A stretch of 5,891 nt of DNA from JAZNGX01 sp045576675 (GTDB taxonomy: Bacteria > Bacillota > Clostridia > Monoglobales > Firm-18). Position 1 is the stretch's first letter, and every line of letters begins with the position of its first letter. A model generated the notes under the pieces. That model did not search any database and had not been told where the DNA came from. It worked only from the letters and a program-made list of their open reading frames with translations. Below are positions 4,929 through 5,891 of this stretch, piece after piece. A program made the translations under genes and the position numbers. The stretch is from the NCBI GenBank assembly GCA_045576675.1, contig JAZNGX010000040.1, forward strand, positions 1 through 5,891, written 5' to 3'.

Positions 4929-5272
4929 TATCTCACGGTTTGGTGCTTACTTATGTAAGCCTTGCGTGTTCTGAATGCCCGTTCGGAACACGCTTTTGTT
5001 ATAACATAGGAAATTACTACTTTTAAGTTGTAATTTGCTTGTTTCACAAAAGTCTTCCTTGAAAAGTGAGCGAAGCGAACATTAGTTGCCGAAGGCGACT
5101 TTTTTATTCTTAAAGCCGTTATCGCCTGCTTTAAAATCTCAATCCCGATTATCGCCAACACGAAAATAAATATGTACCTCACATTGCTTAACGGCTGCCC
5201 TCGTTCCATTCCACCTATTGTTCCATAAATCATAACCCCACTGACTACCTGTAAAAATGTTAATATCTTCAT
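4928..5272 (-). CDS. Small two-helix membrane protein with repeat-derived C-terminal extension
   Basis: The frame is 114 residues. Residues 1-58 look like a genuine small membrane protein: a hydrophobic segment at about 3-20 (ILTFLQVVSGVMIYGTIG), a polar loop GMERGQPLSN (21-30), a second helix at about 31-54 (VRYIFIFVLAIIGIEIL and on), then RIKK. From residue 59 the frame enters the two plus-strand terminators and the hairpin sequence and continues to a stop inside the plus-strand promoter. That tail (SPSATNVRFAHFSRK...) has the character of non-coding sequence read by chance. The start is well supported: AAGGAGG lies 5 bases before the ATG, which overlaps the HTH gene's stop as ATGA. The protein may originally have ended near residue 60. 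Small hydrophobic phage proteins can be holins or superinfection factors, but nothing specific supports either. Confidence 0.65.
   Translation of the reverse strand: MKILTFLQVVSGVMIYGTIGGMERGQPLSNVRYIFIFVLAIIGIEILKQAITALRIKKSPSATNVRFAHFSRKTFVKQANYNLKVVISYVITKACSERAFRTRKAYISKHQTVR
4935..5000 (+). ncRNA. Candidate short structured RNA (about 66 nt)
   Basis: The promoter at 4899-4928 and the intrinsic terminator ending near 5000 define a transcript of about 66 nt. It contains a first hairpin, GCTTAC-TTAT-GTAAGC (4945-4960), then three bases, then the terminator hairpin (4964-4993). No start codon with a ribosome binding site lies inside it. The promoter carries an operator, so the RNA would be conditionally made. 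It is antisense to the last part of the minus-strand frame at 4928-5272. It could be a free regulatory RNA, an antisense RNA, or the terminated leader of a gene that is no longer present. I do not recognise a known RNA family. The exact ends are estimates. Confidence 0.55.
4964..5000 (+). terminator. Intrinsic terminator, plus strand
   Basis: GCGTGTTCTGAA (4964-4975) pairs with TTCGGAACACGC (4982-4993) as a 12-bp stem with one G-U pair and a 6-base loop, followed at once by TTTTGTT. On the minus strand the hairpin is not followed by a T-run, so it acts in one direction only. Confidence 0.8.
5085..5105 (+). terminator. Second intrinsic terminator, plus strand
   Basis: GTTGCC (5085-5090) and GGCGAC (5094-5099) pair as a 6-bp stem with one G-U pair around a GAA loop, followed by six Ts. 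It may catch read-through from the promoter at 4899. The stretch before it (about 5045-5084, including GTGAGCGAAGCGAAC) resembles an intergenic repeat rather than coding sequence. Confidence 0.6.
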
Positions 5273-5481
5273 ATTATCCTCCTTATTTTTCTGTCAAATT
5301 TAAGTTCAAAACCTGCCCTTGTACAATAAGCCAACAGCTCAGACTCCAATACCCTTATTGAACACTTGCCTAACCTGAAGCTCTTTAATTCCCCTCTGCG
5401 AATAATCGCCCTGACTGTATCAACCGTTGTCTGTAGTATCTCTGCAACCTGCTTTACTGTGTATGTTTTAATTGTTTCCAT
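5269..5481 (-). CDS. Excisionase-type helix-turn-helix DNA-binding protein
   Basis: This 70-residue protein begins METIKTYTVKQVAEIL and continues with QTTVDTVRAIIRRGELKSF, RLGKCSIRVLESELLAYC and a basic tail (KFDRKIRRII). This is the winged-helix layout of the MerR-like/excisionase family (HTH_17 type). A helix-turn-helix spans roughly residues 9-28 and a wing lies around RGELKSFRLGK (29-39). In the canonical family the turn is followed by V-x-R-x-I-x-x-G, and here it reads VRAIIRRGEL. Such proteins serve as excisionases that bend attachment-site DNA or as small transcription factors. No integrase is in the window to decide between them. The ATG is preceded by GGGAGG 9 bases upstream. The gene overlaps the membrane-protein gene by 4 bases and is divergent from the plus-strand gene at 5553. 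Confidence 0.85.
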   Translation of the reverse strand: METIKTYTVKQVAEILQTTVDTVRAIIRRGELKSFRLGKCSIRVLESELLAYCTRAGFELKFDRKIRRII

Positions 5482-5510
5482 ATTCCTTCACCTCCCTTCC
5501 CTGTAAAAAT

Positions 5511-5539
5511 TTGCATATTTTAAATAACTGTGCTATAAT
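5511..5539 (+). promoter_or_regulatory. Extended -10 promoter for the plus-strand gene
   Basis: TTGCAT (5511-5516), a 17-base spacer and a perfect TATAAT (5534-5539) preceded by TG-C (5531-5533) make a strong extended -10 promoter. Transcription should start near 5546, just ahead of the AAAGGAG site of the gene at 5553. A weak minus-strand promoter (TTGGAG, 17 bases, TTTAAA; 5547 down to 5519) may overlap it and serve the HTH gene. Confidence 0.75.
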
Positions 5540-5560
5540 CACTCCAAAGGAGATGATTAT
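5535..5560. promoter_or_regulatory. Imperfect palindrome over the -10 box, start point and ribosome binding site
   Basis: ATAATC-A-CTCC (5535-5545) faces GGAG-AT-GATTAT (5549-5560) across AAA. This is an inverted repeat with 10 paired positions and a one-base offset. Because its left arm overlaps the -10 box and lies upstream of the expected start point, it is more likely a protein-binding operator than an RNA hairpin. A protein bound here would affect the plus-strand gene and probably the divergent HTH gene. Confidence 0.45.
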
Positions 5561-5888
5561 TACGCGTTACATAAATGATTTGTTAAACAGACCTTTTGAA
5601 AACCAAAATCCCAACCCTAAATATCGTTCTCATTATGATACTGCTCTTATTTACTTAAAAACCATGTCAAAAGACGAACTCAAAAGCTTAAAGAAAGAAA
5701 TCAATAAACTTCTGCGTGCGAAAATCAAATTTGAATTTAATAAAAGTCCAACAAAAAAACTTCTTTTTAAATTTTTCCCATGGCTAATTGTCACGTTTGC
5801 AGGCTATATGTTTAATGAATTATTTGAATGGTTTTTTTCAATCAATATAATAAGTGTGGTCAAAGCTTATCTAACGCAAATATTTTAA
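5553..5888 (+). CDS. Basic hypothetical protein with hydrophobic C-terminus
   Basis: I do not recognise this 111-residue protein. Residues 1-35 are polar (MIITRYINDLLNRPFENQNP and on). Residues 36-70 form a lysine-rich helix (MSKDELKSLKKEINKLLRAK). From 71 a strongly hydrophobic, aromatic stretch follows (KFFPWLIVTFAGYMF at about 73-87, then ELFEWFFSINIISVV), suggesting one or two membrane helices with the basic helix on the cytoplasmic side. The frame is open further upstream to 5472, but that part lies before the mapped promoter start. The ATG at 5553 touches AAAGGAG directly, and the predicted transcript starts only about 7 bases earlier, an unusually short leader. AT content is higher than in the minus-strand genes. 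It is divergent from the HTH gene. Confidence 0.65.
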   Translation: MIITRYINDLLNRPFENQNPNPKYRSHYDTALIYLKTMSKDELKSLKKEINKLLRAKIKFEFNKSPTKKLLFKFFPWLIVTFAGYMFNELFEWFFSINIISVVKAYLTQIF

Positions 5889-5891
5889 AAT

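Noticed and set aside
4823..5026. Plus-strand frame of 67 codons across the promoter region
   Set aside because: It spans the repeat, the promoter, the operator and the terminator, so it cannot be made from the promoter seen here.
5014..5033. AT-rich 20-base palindrome (TTACTACTT facing AAGTTGTAA)
   Set aside because: It has a mismatch, is AT-rich and has no promoter beside it; likely chance or part of the repeat-like stretch.

Overview
This window looks like an accessory, phage-like segment of a low-GC Gram-positive bacterium, most probably a gut-type member of the Clostridia (an inference). The supporting signs are AT-rich DNA, strong AGGAGG-type ribosome binding sites before nearly every gene, frequent GTG starts, and tightly packed small genes with 1-20 base overlaps. 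The protein families also fit the early or accessory region of clostridial prophages and related elements: YopX-like, DUF3846-like, ASCH, D12 adenine methyltransferase, excisionase-type HTH and a phage-type radical SAM protein. No structural phage genes, integrase, rRNA, tRNA or CRISPR array are visible, so the prophage label rests on gene content alone.

Read on the minus strand from right to left, the first block (5481-4928) is an excisionase-type HTH gene coupled by an ATGA overlap to a small two-helix membrane protein. That protein's reading frame runs on into non-coding-looking DNA. Next comes about 400 bases without a convincing gene (4524-4927). It holds a 157-bp element bounded by 25-bp inverted repeats, a hairpin-rich repeat of MITE-like appearance, and a strong plus-strand promoter whose spacer contains a perfect palindromic operator. 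That promoter faces two plus-strand intrinsic terminators and seems to make a short structured RNA of about 66 nt.

The second block (4523-1, minus strand) is one long apparent operon: D12-class adenine methyltransferase, YopX-like protein, DUF3846-like protein, a 51-residue double zinc-knuckle protein, a coiled-coil protein, a 155-residue Cys-rich protein, a 73-residue Cys-rich protein, a 28-residue single-helix membrane peptide, a 60-residue zinc-ribbon protein, an ASCH-domain protein, and a radical SAM protein cut by the window edge. Two of these genes (51 and 28 residues) are very short but have good start signals and mesh with their neighbours.

At the right end a plus-strand gene (5553-5888) for an unrecognised basic protein with a hydrophobic C-terminus is transcribed divergently from the HTH gene. 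It has an extended -10 promoter overlapped by an imperfect palindrome, a plausible regulatory switch region.

How the genes cooperate cannot be read directly. The methyltransferase, without a restriction partner in view, would mark DNA. The small Cys-rich, YopX, DUF3846 and ASCH proteins are typical early accessory genes of unknown role. The most unusual items are the operator-controlled short RNA, the inverted-repeat element beside it, and the radical SAM protein with an apparent short cobalamin-domain-like N-terminus.
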